Assembly (NCBI GenBank): GCA_016934635.1
Contig: JAFGSK010000067.1
Coordinates: 1 to 38,721 of the forward strand
DNA: 38,721 nucleotides
DNA from: Caldifarciminota bacterium
Lineage (GTDB): Bacteria > Hydrothermota > Tepidihabitantia > B3-TA06
Direction: 5' to 3'
Positions within the stretch are counted from its first letter, which is position 1. The number at the start of each line of letters is the position of its first letter. Below, in pieces: positions 29,084 through 38,720 of the stretch. A program made the position numbers and the translations under genes. Below the pieces are notes generated by a model. The model saw nothing but the letters and a program-made list of their open reading frames with translations. It did no database searches and was not told the DNA's origin.

Positions 29084-31429
29084 ATGAGCAGGTTAAGGGT
29101 CGTGATGCTGGGGATGCTTGTTGGTTCAGGTGTTGTTTGGGCAGCCCAGACAGGTGTTATCTCCGGTTTTGTACGGGATAAAGAATCAGGGGAGTTCCTG
29201 AACTACGTTAACGTATATCTGGAAGGTTCAGCCATAGGTTCTCCGACAAATAAGCAGGGCTACTACGCGCTTTCAAGGGTTCCCCGAGGCAATTATACCT
29301 TGGTTGTTTCCATGATCGGCTACCAGGAGGAGCGGATCGAAATCTCAGTAAAAGCAGGACAGAAGCTTCGCCGGGACTTTTACCTGAGGTATCAGCCTTT
29401 AGGTGTGGAGGGGGTCGAGATTACCGCGGAACGAACCCGGTTCGAGCACGAGGTGGACATCGGGGTCAAAAGAATGGATCCGAGGCAGCTTAGGGCATTG
29501 CCGGGCTTCATTGAGCAGGATTTGTTCCGCTCACTCGCGATGCTTCCCGGTGTGGTTACCATCTCGGACTACTCATCCGCACTATACGTCCGCGGAGGCA
29601 CCGCAGATCATAACCTGGTGCTTCTGGACGACATCCCGCTCTACAATCCCTACCACCTTCTGGGTTTCTATTCGACGTTCGTACTCGACGGTATAAAGAA
29701 TGCGGAGCTTTATACCGGCGGTTATCCTGCACGCTTTGGGGGGGGGATATCTTCCGTGTTAGACGTTGAGATCAAGGAAGGCAATCGGGAAAAAATCGAA
29801 GCGTCGGGAGAAGTGGGGCTTCTGACCTCAAAGCTGATGATTGAAGGCCCTTTGCCCGGTTTGGAGGGTTCGTGGTTGGTTTCCGGACGCCGCACTTACC
29901 TGGATGCCATAACATGGAGCATCGATAAGATGACACCTATGATCGACGTATACCTGCCTTATCATTTCTACGACATTCAGGCTAAGGTCAACTTGGAGGC
30001 ATCGGAACGCTCTCAGATAACCTTTTCAGGGTTTTCAGGCGACGACATTCTCGATTTTCAGCGTATGGCTGGATTCGATAGGCTCGATTTCCGCTGGGGC
30101 AATCGCATCCTTGGTGCAAGGTGGCGTTACGTGATAAGGCCCAACCTGCTTTCGGTTCTGGGTCTTCATGCAACACGTTATAGGGTAAGTACGGAGATTG
30201 TTGGGGTGGAGGATGATTCTTGGTATCCTGAGGAAAAATATACATATAATTTGCACAACAGCATAGGTGAACTAGGTGCACGCTGGTCTTTTTCATGGTT
30301 TCCAGACTATAAGCATTCTGTAATGTGGGGTGCCGAGTACAAGCATATTCAGATCTTAAACTCATGGGAAGAGATAGACGAATACTGGGATTTTTACGAA
30401 ACGGAGGAGGGAATGTGGGGATATATATTGGTGAAGGATACCTTTAAGGAAGAGTTTCGTGATAGATTTCATCAGACGGCGGCCTGGATTGAAGATAAGT
30501 GGGAACCCTCTGTTTGGTGGGTAATAGAGGCAGGGCTTCGAGGTACATGGTTCTCAAGGGGCAATTACGCGAGATTCGAACCCAGGCTTGGTATCAAGTA
30601 CCGACTCACTACAGACTTAGCCCTGAAGGCAGGCGCAGGCCTCTACTATCAATATCTCTTTATACCTATGCCCCGGGACGAGATGGCGCTTAAGATACCG
30701 GTGCAGTTCTTTCAGATGTGGATGCCTGCCGGAGAGGACTTTCCACCGCTTCGGTCGGCACTTCTTACCGCAGGAACAGAGTACAGGTTCAAAAATGGTT
30801 GCGACCTTTCTTTTGAGGCATACTACAAAGACATGGCCAATATCACCGAGGCGGATTGGTTTTTTGACGATGAACCGTTTTCAGATACCACATCGGTAAT
30901 CACAGGTGAAGGATACTCATGGGGTGGGGAATTTCTCTTCAAATACGGTTCTTCCTGGGTTTCCTACTTCTACTCGGTAACGAAATACAGATTCGGTGAT
31001 GCCGATTGGTTCTACCCGGTGCACGATTCCCGTCACAACGCGAACATATCCCTGACCCTACCCATAAGCGAGACCTGGAGTTTTACCGGCTCCTGGGTCT
31101 ACTCATCCGGGTTTCCTTTTACCGGACTTTTGGGTTGGTACCAGGTTATGAATCCTGACGGAACAGTAAGCTGGAAGCCCATCTCAGGCGCAAGAGGCGA
31201 ATTCCGCTATCCTGCATATCACCGCCTGGATATTGGACTCGTGAAGCGGTTTCCCATATTCAAACGTGGCAACGGTGAGTTTTACCTTCAGATACTCAAT
31301 TTATACGCGCGAAAGAACATCCTTTTCTATACATATTATATAAATCCGTATTCACGGGTGATGGATCGGGATGCCCAGTATATGCTTCCCTTCCCTGTAC
31401 CTAGTATAGGCATAAGGGCGAGGTTCTAG
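29084..31429 (+). CDS. TonB-dependent receptor with carboxypeptidase-regulatory-like domain, copy 1
   Basis: 781 residues from ATG 29084, the same length as copy 2, which supports this start. The signal peptide is MSRLRVVMLGMLVGSGVVWA. Next is an Ig-like regulatory domain (GVISGFVRDKESGEFLNYVN to about residue 95), then the plug with SALYVRGGTADHNLVLLDDI and YNPYHLLGFYSTF, then a 22-strand-type barrel rich in aromatics and ending SIGIRARF. Such receptors import ligands across the outer membrane with TonB energy. The ligand is unknown. The stop directly abuts the lipoprotein gene. Confidence 0.88.
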   Translation: MSRLRVVMLGMLVGSGVVWAAQTGVISGFVRDKESGEFLNYVNVYLEGSAIGSPTNKQGYYALSRVPRGNYTLVVSMIGYQEERIEISVKAGQKLRRDFYLRYQPLGVEGVEITAERTRFEHEVDIGVKRMDPRQLRALPGFIEQDLFRSLAMLPGVVTISDYSSALYVRGGTADHNLVLLDDIPLYNPYHLLGFYSTFVLDGIKNAELYTGGYPARFGGGISSVLDVEIKEGNREKIEASGEVGLLTSKLMIEGPLPGLEGSWLVSGRRTYLDAITWSIDKMTPMIDVYLPYHFYDIQAKVNLEASERSQITFSGFSGDDILDFQRMAGFDRLDFRWGNRILGARWRYVIRPNLLSVLGLHATRYRVSTEIVGVEDDSWYPEEKYTYNLHNSIGELGARWSFSWFPDYKHSVMWGAEYKHIQILNSWEEIDEYWDFYETEEGMWGYILVKDTFKEEFRDRFHQTAAWIEDKWEPSVWWVIEAGLRGTWFSRGNYARFEPRLGIKYRLTTDLALKAGAGLYYQYLFIPMPRDEMALKIPVQFFQMWMPAGEDFPPLRSALLTAGTEYRFKNGCDLSFEAYYKDMANITEADWFFDDEPFSDTTSVITGEGYSWGGEFLFKYGSSWVSYFYSVTKYRFGDADWFYPVHDSRHNANISLTLPISETWSFTGSWVYSSGFPFTGLLGWYQVMNPDGTVSWKPISGARGEFRYPAYHRLDIGLVKRFPIFKRGNGEFYLQILNLYARKNILFYTYYINPYSRVMDRDAQYMLPFPVPSIGIRARF

Positions 31430-32320
31430 ATGAGAAGGGTAGTTCCAATCCTGAGTCTGATGCTTATAGGTTCGTGTGATCTGAATCCCGACGACTACCA
31501 GCGTGAACCCAACATCTACTGCTTCCTTTCGACAGATTCGACCAGTGTAGAGGTTCTTGCAGGTCAGACCGCGGCTGTGGGTGATACGATCCCTATCGAG
31601 TTTGTCTTTGATACGACGGTATCCGTCGATCCCTTGACCGGCGATACATCGTACTACATTAATACCTTTTGGTACTATGCATGGAACGGTGTCGAAGATG
31701 CCCGGATCAGGCTTTCCAATGAATACAGCGGGCAGCTTTTAGCAGGTAATTCCGACTCAACAGGCCGTTTTTTTGCCGATTCCATCCGGGTCAAAAGGGG
31801 TGAGACCTGGACACTAGAGATAATATACCCGGAAGGTGATACCGTATTTGCTCAGACTACCGTACCTGATAGCTTCGAGATTACATATCCGGAGGGGGAT
31901 ACGATTGGAGAGGAAGATTCCCTAGCGTGGAATTCAGCCATGGGTGCTGCGGGTTATGCAGTTTCATACCTCGTCTGGTTCTGGGCGGAGAATAACGATT
32001 CAATATACGTTGATACAGCGTCCTTCAAGTATATTTATCTTTATCCTGGAGAAAGTCGATTATACTATGACTGGTGGATTACCTGGATAGAAATAGTAGA
32101 TTCGATTGAGTTCTCTATAACCGCGCTGGATACGAATGCATGTGATTATTTCTGGTTTGCTAGGAATGCATATTTTTATCTGAACCCCGACGATTACATG
32201 CACATTCCCGGTGCAGTGGGGTTGTTCGGTTCTGCGACTACTGTTAAGACCAAAAGATATGTGGTGAAACACCTACCGGACACGGGCGGTATCCCTTTGC
32301 ACATGCTTGTTGACAAATAG
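31430..32320 (+). CDS. DUF4249-like outer-membrane lipoprotein, copy 1
   Basis: 296 residues. MRRVVPILSLMLIGSC is a lipoprotein signal with lipidation expected at Cys16. The mature start DLNPDDYQREPNIYCFLSTD and the end GLFGSATTVKTKRYVV resemble DUF4249 proteins, which in Bacteroidetes sit beside TonB-dependent receptors and are thought to act as surface partners. Asp-rich beta-strand repeats (GDTV, EGDTI) run through the middle. It starts immediately after the receptor stop, so the two are co-translated. Confidence 0.7.
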   Translation: MRRVVPILSLMLIGSCDLNPDDYQREPNIYCFLSTDSTSVEVLAGQTAAVGDTIPIEFVFDTTVSVDPLTGDTSYYINTFWYYAWNGVEDARIRLSNEYSGQLLAGNSDSTGRFFADSIRVKRGETWTLEIIYPEGDTVFAQTTVPDSFEITYPEGDTIGEEDSLAWNSAMGAAGYAVSYLVWFWAENNDSIYVDTASFKYIYLYPGESRLYYDWWITWIEIVDSIEFSITALDTNACDYFWFARNAYFYLNPDDYMHIPGAVGLFGSATTVKTKRYVVKHLPDTGGIPLHMLVDK

Positions 32321-32493
32321 ACCGGTCATCGTAGACTTCAGGATGGGTAAGCTTTTCCGATCATCTCATTCAATGAGAAATGTCGCAGTGAGAGAGTCAT
32401 ATGTGTGAAACTTTTCTTACGCTCGATGCGTCAGGTTTTCAATGTTGCCTGTTATCTTGTTTGAGTTGAATCAAATACCGAGAAGACATCGCT

Positions 32494-34839
32494 ATGGTTA
32501 AGCTCAAGCTGATACTTACAGGTCTGATCTTATGGACAGGTCAGGCTTGGGGGGCAAAGACAGGCCTTGTCTCAGGCTTCGTTCGGGATTCAGAGACAGG
32601 TGAATTCCTGAGTTACGTAAACGTCTATCTTGAAGGAACCACGATAGGTACACCAACCAATAAACAGGGATTCTATGCCCTTGCAGGCATACCCGCGGGT
32701 ACCTATACCTTAGTAGTATCAAGGATAGGTTTCGAGGAAGAGCGTGTCGAACTGAAGCTAAGTGAAGGTCAGAAACTCAGGCAGGATTACAGCTTGAAGA
32801 AGCAGGCAGTAAGTGTTGAAGGTGTCGAGATAACAGGTGAGCGAGCAAGGTTCGAACACGAAGTGGACGTAGGAATCAAACGGATGGACTTTACCCAGAT
32901 GCGTCAGATCCCGGGCTTCGTGGAGCAGGATCTGTTTCGATCACTCGAGATGCTGCCAGGAGTGGTTTCGGTCTCCGACTATACCTCTGCACTCTATATC
33001 CGCGGGGGAACCGCCGATCAGAACCTTATCCTACTCGACGGTGTGACATTATACAATCCATACCATCTTTTAGGTTTCTTCTCAACATTCATAATCGAGT
33101 CCTTGAAAGGGGCCGAACTTTACATGGGAGGTTTCCCTGCAGAATTCGGGGGTGCGATATCCTCTGTACTTGATGCGGAAATGAAAGCAGGTAACTCCGA
33201 ACGTATTGCAGGCTCGGCAGAAATCGGTCTTCTAACCTCGAAAGCGGTAATAGAAGGCCCAATCCCCTGGGGAAAGGGCTCGTGGCTCCTGGCGGGAAGA
33301 AGAACGTACATAGATGCTATAACCTGGTCCATAGACAAGATATTCGAAAAGCCATTGGAGAGAGCGGGGGTAGGATCCGTATACCTGCCTTACCACTTCT
33401 ACGATCTTAACGCTAAGGTTAACTGGGACGCTACGGATCGTTCACGCTTCACCGTATCCGGTTTCTTCGGCGACGACGTGTTCAATCTCGACATTGAAGA
33501 TGAATCGAGTCTCATTTTCCGTTGGGGTAACGGTACCCTTGGTGCGCGGTGGCGGTATCTTTTTACGCCCCAGCTTTTCTCAGTTCTGGCCTTCAACGCC
33601 TCGCGTTACAGAATTTTCTCAGATATCCACGAGGAGTGGGGCGGAGGCGAAGGTTTATTCGAAAGTGACAGCGGCACGGCAACCTATAGGTTAAAAAGTA
33701 GTATAGGAGAACTTGGACTGCAGTGGAGGCTTACTTGGTTCCCGAGTCCTTCACATACACTGGAATTCGGGCTGGAAGGTAAAGGAGTGGAGATCGGTAA
33801 CTCATATGAAGAGAATGGAGAGCGGTTCAATCCGGATTCCACCTGGGATACCGTATACGTCAATCAAAGAGATACCTTCTGGCTTGCCTCAGCCTATCTT
33901 CAGGACAAATGGGAACCTACGCCCTTCTGGGTGATCGAAGCCGGTGTACGAGGGGACTACTTCTCCTCAGGTTCTTACTGGCGTGTTGCCCCGCGCCTGG
34001 GCATAAAGCGCCGGATAACCGCAGACTGGGCTTTTAAGGCAGGTGCAGGCCTTTACTACCAGTACTTCTACGTACCTATGCCCCGCGACGAGATGTTACT
34101 CAAGATGCCTATCCAGTTTTTCCAACAGTGGACCGCAGTTGACGAGCGATACCCGCCCTTGCAGTCCGCTTTGTTCACACTCGGCACCGAGTACCTTATA
34201 AAGAAAGACATGAGCGTTTCGGGCGAGGTTTACTACAAGGATCTGCGCAACCTGCGCGAAGGCGATCCATTTGGGGGAGATGGACCCATAGCCGATTCCG
34301 AGGACATTACGCCCGGGCAGGGATATTCCTACGGTGCAGAGGTTCTGTTCAAGTATCGGGACTCTTGGCTGGGTTATTCATACTCTCTAACGAAATACCG
34401 GTTCGGGGACACAGATTGGTACTTCCCCTTGCACGACTCACGTCACAATCTGAACTTCAGCTTTGCCCTGCCTTTGGGTAAGAAGGGCTGGGAATTCACC
34501 ACCGCATGGGTTTTCTCCTCAGGATTTCCGTTCACTGCCCAGATTGGATGGTTGCAGTATATCAGCGAATACGGACACATTGTATGGGTTCCCATTTCCG
34601 GCAAGAAGGGGGGATACCGCTATCCGCCTTATCACCGTCTGGATGTGGGCTTCACCAAATCGTTCAAACTCTTCAAACGGTACGACGCGGAGTTCTATGT
34701 ACAGGTTCTCAACGCCTATGCCCGCAGGAATGTACTTTTCTACGAATACTCCGAACCCTATGAAGGCGTAACCGAACGTGAGGCAATTTACATGCTCCCC
34801 ATACCCGTACCGAGTTTCGGGATAAGAGCGAGGTTCTGA
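32494..34839 (+). CDS. TonB-dependent receptor with carboxypeptidase-regulatory-like domain, copy 2
   Basis: 781 residues, a close paralog of the 29084 gene along its whole length: signal MVKLKLILTGLILWTGQAWG, regulatory domain GLVSGFVRDSETGEFLSYVN, plug SALYIRGGTADQNLILLDGV and barrel end SFGIRARF. Differences cluster in parts predicted as extracellular loops, such as the WGGGEGLFESDSG region, as expected for altered ligand choice. A promoter could not be fixed in the 173-base gap before it. It overlaps the following lipoprotein gene by one base. Confidence 0.88.
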   Translation: MVKLKLILTGLILWTGQAWGAKTGLVSGFVRDSETGEFLSYVNVYLEGTTIGTPTNKQGFYALAGIPAGTYTLVVSRIGFEEERVELKLSEGQKLRQDYSLKKQAVSVEGVEITGERARFEHEVDVGIKRMDFTQMRQIPGFVEQDLFRSLEMLPGVVSVSDYTSALYIRGGTADQNLILLDGVTLYNPYHLLGFFSTFIIESLKGAELYMGGFPAEFGGAISSVLDAEMKAGNSERIAGSAEIGLLTSKAVIEGPIPWGKGSWLLAGRRTYIDAITWSIDKIFEKPLERAGVGSVYLPYHFYDLNAKVNWDATDRSRFTVSGFFGDDVFNLDIEDESSLIFRWGNGTLGARWRYLFTPQLFSVLAFNASRYRIFSDIHEEWGGGEGLFESDSGTATYRLKSSIGELGLQWRLTWFPSPSHTLEFGLEGKGVEIGNSYEENGERFNPDSTWDTVYVNQRDTFWLASAYLQDKWEPTPFWVIEAGVRGDYFSSGSYWRVAPRLGIKRRITADWAFKAGAGLYYQYFYVPMPRDEMLLKMPIQFFQQWTAVDERYPPLQSALFTLGTEYLIKKDMSVSGEVYYKDLRNLREGDPFGGDGPIADSEDITPGQGYSYGAEVLFKYRDSWLGYSYSLTKYRFGDTDWYFPLHDSRHNLNFSFALPLGKKGWEFTTAWVFSSGFPFTAQIGWLQYISEYGHIVWVPISGKKGGYRYPPYHRLDVGFTKSFKLFKRYDAEFYVQVLNAYARRNVLFYEYSEPYEGVTEREAIYMLPIPVPSFGIRARF

Positions 34840-35699
34840 TGAGGCGTGGATTTTACACTTTTACATTTGCGATTCTCATTACGGTAGGTTGTGACCTTAC
34901 ACCTAAAAAATATCCTGGAGAACCGAACATTCATGCAATCATTTCAGTCGACTCTACCCTTGTTCAAATCATGGTCGGGCGAACCGTATCCGTCGATGAT
35001 ACGATGAGGCTGGATACCGTCATCGATACTTTCATCCAGATCTGGGACGGTGATACGATAATCTGGATAGACACGTTTACGTTCATCCCGTGGAATGGCG
35101 TATCCGGGGCCGACGTAGATCTCAACCAGGGCAACATGCGGGTTACTGCTACAGAGGAACAGGATGCCCGAGGATACTATAATGCCGCCGTAACTGCTCC
35201 TGCGCCACGCCAGACTTGGACGCTTGAGATAACCTATCCGGACGAAGTCGTAATTTCTGCTCACACGACAGTACCAGGAGATTTTGAGACAATCTCGCCA
35301 CTCAAGGATACGATTTGCGAAACGGATACGTTGAGATGGACGCCTTCCCAGGGCGCCGCGGGGTACATGGTTGGCGGAATCGGGTGGTACACCTGGGAAG
35401 AGGAGGATACGCTTATCGTGGATTCTTCCTATCTCTTAGATGTACTCCTCTCGTCGGATACGACATTTCTCGTCCTGTGGTTTCTAGAATATTCACACTT
35501 CGATTCCTTATACCTCCTGGTTTCGGGCCTGGACACCAACGCATACGATTACATGAACTATGAATACAATTATTGGTGGAATGAGCAAAGGATAGAAGAT
35601 TACATGCACATCGACGGGGCGTGGGGTGTATTCGGGTCTAAGAACACCGTGCGTTCCAAGGTTTTTCTTATGGAGCCCCCCGAAGACATACACCAGTGA
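34839..35699 (+). CDS. DUF4249-like outer-membrane lipoprotein, copy 2
   Basis: 286 residues, paralog of the 31430 gene. Signal MRRGFYTFTFAILITVGC, then DLTPKKYPGEPNIHAIISVD, with the shared end WGVFGSKNTVRSKVFL. ATG 34839 overlaps the receptor TGA, as tight as in copy 1. The paralog is more diverged than the receptor pair, so ligand contact may fall mainly on this partner. Same uncertain family assignment. Confidence 0.7.
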   Translation: MRRGFYTFTFAILITVGCDLTPKKYPGEPNIHAIISVDSTLVQIMVGRTVSVDDTMRLDTVIDTFIQIWDGDTIIWIDTFTFIPWNGVSGADVDLNQGNMRVTATEEQDARGYYNAAVTAPAPRQTWTLEITYPDEVVISAHTTVPGDFETISPLKDTICETDTLRWTPSQGAAGYMVGGIGWYTWEEEDTLIVDSSYLLDVLLSSDTTFLVLWFLEYSHFDSLYLLVSGLDTNAYDYMNYEYNYWWNEQRIEDYMHIDGAWGVFGSKNTVRSKVFLMEPPEDIHQ

Positions 35700-35721
35700 T
35701 GCCCGTTAATATAAGTTGTTC

Positions 35722-36897
35722 TTATCTTTTTAGTGCACCCTCGTAGATCTCGAGGAATCGTTTTCCTACATTATCAGGACTCATCAGCCGTTTGATATGA
35801 TTGTGTAGCCGTAACCGGTCGTATTTTCGCCAGTTGTCAATCATGAACGCCAAACCTGTTATAAGGCTTTCTATGTTTTTTCTCTCAACGAGGATACCGA
35901 CCTGCGGTGTAACGAACTCTTCAGGGCCACCGCATCTCGTTACAACTACAGGAACCCCATGTGCAATCGCCTCAGCAATTGCAACGGAGAATGTTTCGTA
36001 GTTGCTGTTAAGCACGAAGAAGTTCGCCTTTGCAAACCACTTATGCAATTGGTCGTTGGGTACGTATCCATGAAAAAAGACCTTTTTGTTCAAGAGACCC
36101 AGGTTGTGCGTTAGCGTGGTGAGCTTTCCTCTATCCTCTCCATCCCCAAGAATATCCAGTTGAACATTTGAGTGCTTGCGTGCAACCTCCTTGAACGCCT
36201 GGATCAAACCTGATATATTCTTGCTTCCATCGTGCAGTAACGATACGGTCAGCGCCCTGACGGTATGTACATCTTTCTTTTGTCGCCTGAGTTCCTCAGG
36301 AATTTCAACAACGTTCGGCACCACAAGGGGCTTTCGGTGAACCAGATGATGACTTATCAAAGAACGAGCCAGATAATCAGATACGGCGGTGACCGCTTTT
36401 GCTTTTCTAAAGATGATCCGGATGATATTTTTTGCGAAAACAGGGGTTTTCTTAAACCTGCCAGTCTCGGCTACGTACCCTGACCAGTGTTCGGAAACGA
36501 TGTACGGAATTCTCTCAGTAACACGCAGGTACAGAGCCGTAAGGCCGGCAGGCCACGAGACATTGAGATGCACGATATCAGGTTTTCCCCATCTCTTACG
36601 TATCTCCTTGAACCCGAGCATGGTTCCCTTGAAATACCGAACCAGATCGATTAAGTACGAGAGCTTTGGCATTCGTGGCCTGGTCATTTTACACCTTACC
36701 CTTGCTATATTCAAGCCGTTTTCCTTGACAACCTTTAGGTAGTACTTTTTCCCTTTACGGTCGGCGCTAAAACCCACCGAAAGTACGAAAAGATCGGTAT
36801 ACCTTGCCGCTGCCATGGCATGTTTTTTGATGAACAATCCGGCTAAAGGTTCGCTCTCAGTGGGAAAGAAGCTAGGCAAAAACAGGACTTTATGCAT
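35722..36897 (-). CDS. GT4-family glycosyltransferase
   Basis: 391 residues, GT-B fold retaining transferase. N-terminal half: LFLPSFFPTESEPLAGLFIK, DIVHLNVSWPAG, SEHWSGY (135-141). C-terminal half: ILGDGEDRGKL and the EX7E motif at Glu301 and Glu309 (NYETFSVAIAEA) followed by HGVPVVVTRCGGPEE. It most likely builds a surface polysaccharide together with the adjacent flippase. The sugar is unknown. It ends 22 bases from the convergent lipoprotein gene. Confidence 0.88.
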   Translation of the reverse strand: MHKVLFLPSFFPTESEPLAGLFIKKHAMAAARYTDLFVLSVGFSADRKGKKYYLKVVKENGLNIARVRCKMTRPRMPKLSYLIDLVRYFKGTMLGFKEIRKRWGKPDIVHLNVSWPAGLTALYLRVTERIPYIVSEHWSGYVAETGRFKKTPVFAKNIIRIIFRKAKAVTAVSDYLARSLISHHLVHRKPLVVPNVVEIPEELRRQKKDVHTVRALTVSLLHDGSKNISGLIQAFKEVARKHSNVQLDILGDGEDRGKLTTLTHNLGLLNKKVFFHGYVPNDQLHKWFAKANFFVLNSNYETFSVAIAEAIAHGVPVVVTRCGGPEEFVTPQVGILVERKNIESLITGLAFMIDNWRKYDRLRLHNHIKRLMSPDNVGKRFLEIYEGALKR

Positions 36898-36927
36898 AAA
36901 ATGCAGTTTTCGTTTGGTCTGACATGG

Positions 36928-38442
36928 TTACCTATTTCTATGCCTGGGTCTTCTAAGCCACGAGGCGATGGCCGCTTTCTCTTCTGGGAGAAGGAATCTT
37001 AAAGACAGGAGATGGCCTGCGTAGCATGCCGTACCCACCACGATCTTTACCGCAAGACCTGTTAACGGTGAAGAGAAATTCCACCACGAAAGGGCTGCGG
37101 TTATGGTTAATGCAGTGCCTGCGGTAATGAGAATCCTTCTTTTCTCGAAAGGGATAGTAATCAAGCGTCCGGTCAAGAAGAAGGTTGCCGTAAGCATGGC
37201 GGTGTATGATGCGAACATGGCGATGGCAGAAGCCCAGAGTCCGATTACCGGCAAGAGTGTTAGGTTGACAAGCACTGCCACGGCGGCAGAGACCAGGGTG
37301 GTTATGGTAAAGTACACCGTTTTCCTCTTAATCGCTATGACTGTCCCAAGAACGTTACAAGCGCCGCCCACGCACATCCCGAGAACGAGGACAGGAATGA
37401 GAGGAGCACCTTCCCAGTATTCGGGCAGTTTGGCAATGATCCTGAGGATCTCACTTGACGTCCCGCCAAGAAGAACAAGTGCGAAACCTGCCGCAACCAG
37501 GAAGTATGTCAGTACCCTTGAGATAATCTTGGGTAGATCGCCTCGATCCTTTATGGAGAATAGATAGGGCGCCCAGGCCAGGCCTAAAGGCACGACCAAA
37601 AGGAAGTTGATGACCTTTGGAAAGTTGAGGGCGTATGAGAATATCCCGACTTCCCTTTCGGTCAGGAAGGCCTCGATGAAGAACCGGTCGCCGAGATTGC
37701 GTAACCAGCCGAATGCCGCGGTCGGGATTATCGGAAGGGCGTATATAAGCATGCTGCGTAACGTTGAAAATGAGAACTTGATTCCCTTTGTTTGCACATA
37801 GACGAGGATTACAAGAACCGGGAAGGTGCAGACTGCCAGCAAGGCGTCAACCTCGTAAAGTCCCTTGAGTCCCCTTTTCAAGAACACGAGGGCCAGGATC
37901 ATTAGCCCGACCCTTAAAAGAGTGGTAACAAGTGTATATACGCTATAGGCCACGGGGCGTTTTGCGCTGCGGAGATAGGAAAGGAAGATCATGACCGGTG
38001 GAGTAAACGCAGCGTAAAGGGAGAATAGCTTCAGGATGGAGGTCGTCTCGTTTAATTTCAATCCCCAGAGACCCGAATCAGGTGGGGAACCGAAGATTGC
38101 AAGTATTTGAGGCAGGAAGCTGGCGATAACGAAACTCACAGCACCCCAGAAAAGGGACATAATGACACTCAGGGTAAAACCGGTGGATACAACCTTGCGC
38201 CGCTCTTTCAGCGAACGAACCTTATAGTAGTCGGCAAGAACCGCCTGATCAAGCGCCCAAAGACTCAAAATCTGCAGGACTTCATAGATGGCTACTGTCA
38301 AGGCACGTACACCGAATTCGTCCGCAGGCAGGTATGCAGCATATAGGGGCATGAGCAGGATCTGTACCGCGTGGGTGCTTGAACGCCCGATGCCGTAGAT
38401 CAATGTGTCCTTTGACAGGAGCTTCAGATCGGTGAGCCTCAT
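36928..38442 (-). CDS. Wzx-like polysaccharide flippase
   Basis: 504 residues with about 14 hydrophobic spans typical of the polysaccharide-biosynthesis/MVF transporter group. The start KDTLIYGIGRSSTHAVQILL followed by PLYAAYLPADEFGV is characteristic of O-antigen flippases, which move lipid-linked sugar units across the inner membrane. The C-terminal part ends in a short basic tail. It precedes the GT4 gene by about 30 bases, and the two are probably co-transcribed from the promoter at 38692. Confidence 0.85.
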   Translation of the reverse strand: MRLTDLKLLSKDTLIYGIGRSSTHAVQILLMPLYAAYLPADEFGVRALTVAIYEVLQILSLWALDQAVLADYYKVRSLKERRKVVSTGFTLSVIMSLFWGAVSFVIASFLPQILAIFGSPPDSGLWGLKLNETTSILKLFSLYAAFTPPVMIFLSYLRSAKRPVAYSVYTLVTTLLRVGLMILALVFLKRGLKGLYEVDALLAVCTFPVLVILVYVQTKGIKFSFSTLRSMLIYALPIIPTAAFGWLRNLGDRFFIEAFLTEREVGIFSYALNFPKVINFLLVVPLGLAWAPYLFSIKDRGDLPKIISRVLTYFLVAAGFALVLLGGTSSEILRIIAKLPEYWEGAPLIPVLVLGMCVGGACNVLGTVIAIKRKTVYFTITTLVSAAVAVLVNLTLLPVIGLWASAIAMFASYTAMLTATFFLTGRLITIPFEKRRILITAGTALTITAALSWWNFSSPLTGLAVKIVVGTACYAGHLLSLRFLLPEEKAAIASWLRRPRHRNR

Positions 38443-38691
38443 CAGGATGATCGCTCGGAATTAACCGCTACGCTGGATCTTGATCTTACCGGTTGTAAAT
38501 TGATAAAGACACCTGAAATAGTTATGAGCGGTGCCCTGGATTCTTCAGGCATTCGGTATCATAAAAGGAATTAGCGGCATGTCAAGACTGAGTCGGAAAC
38601 CCTTAATTCAAAAGGATACAATTTACTGTTAGATCGGGGATTGTCCCGCTCGCTGTTGAAATTGGACAGCGGACCGTAGTTAATAGACGTA

Positions 38692-38720
38692 ATCATATTA
38701 CGCGGCACCTTCTTTGTCAA
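38692..38720 (-). promoter_or_regulatory. Predicted promoter of the flippase-GT4 unit
   Basis: Minus strand TTGACA (38720-38715), 17 bases, TATGAT (38697-38692). The leader to 38442 would be about 240 bases, in which I see no gene. Confidence 0.5.

Noticed and set aside
35711..35730. ATAAG/CTTAT hairpin with T run between convergent genes
   Set aside because: The five-pair stem is all weak pairs except one; too weak to call as a terminator.
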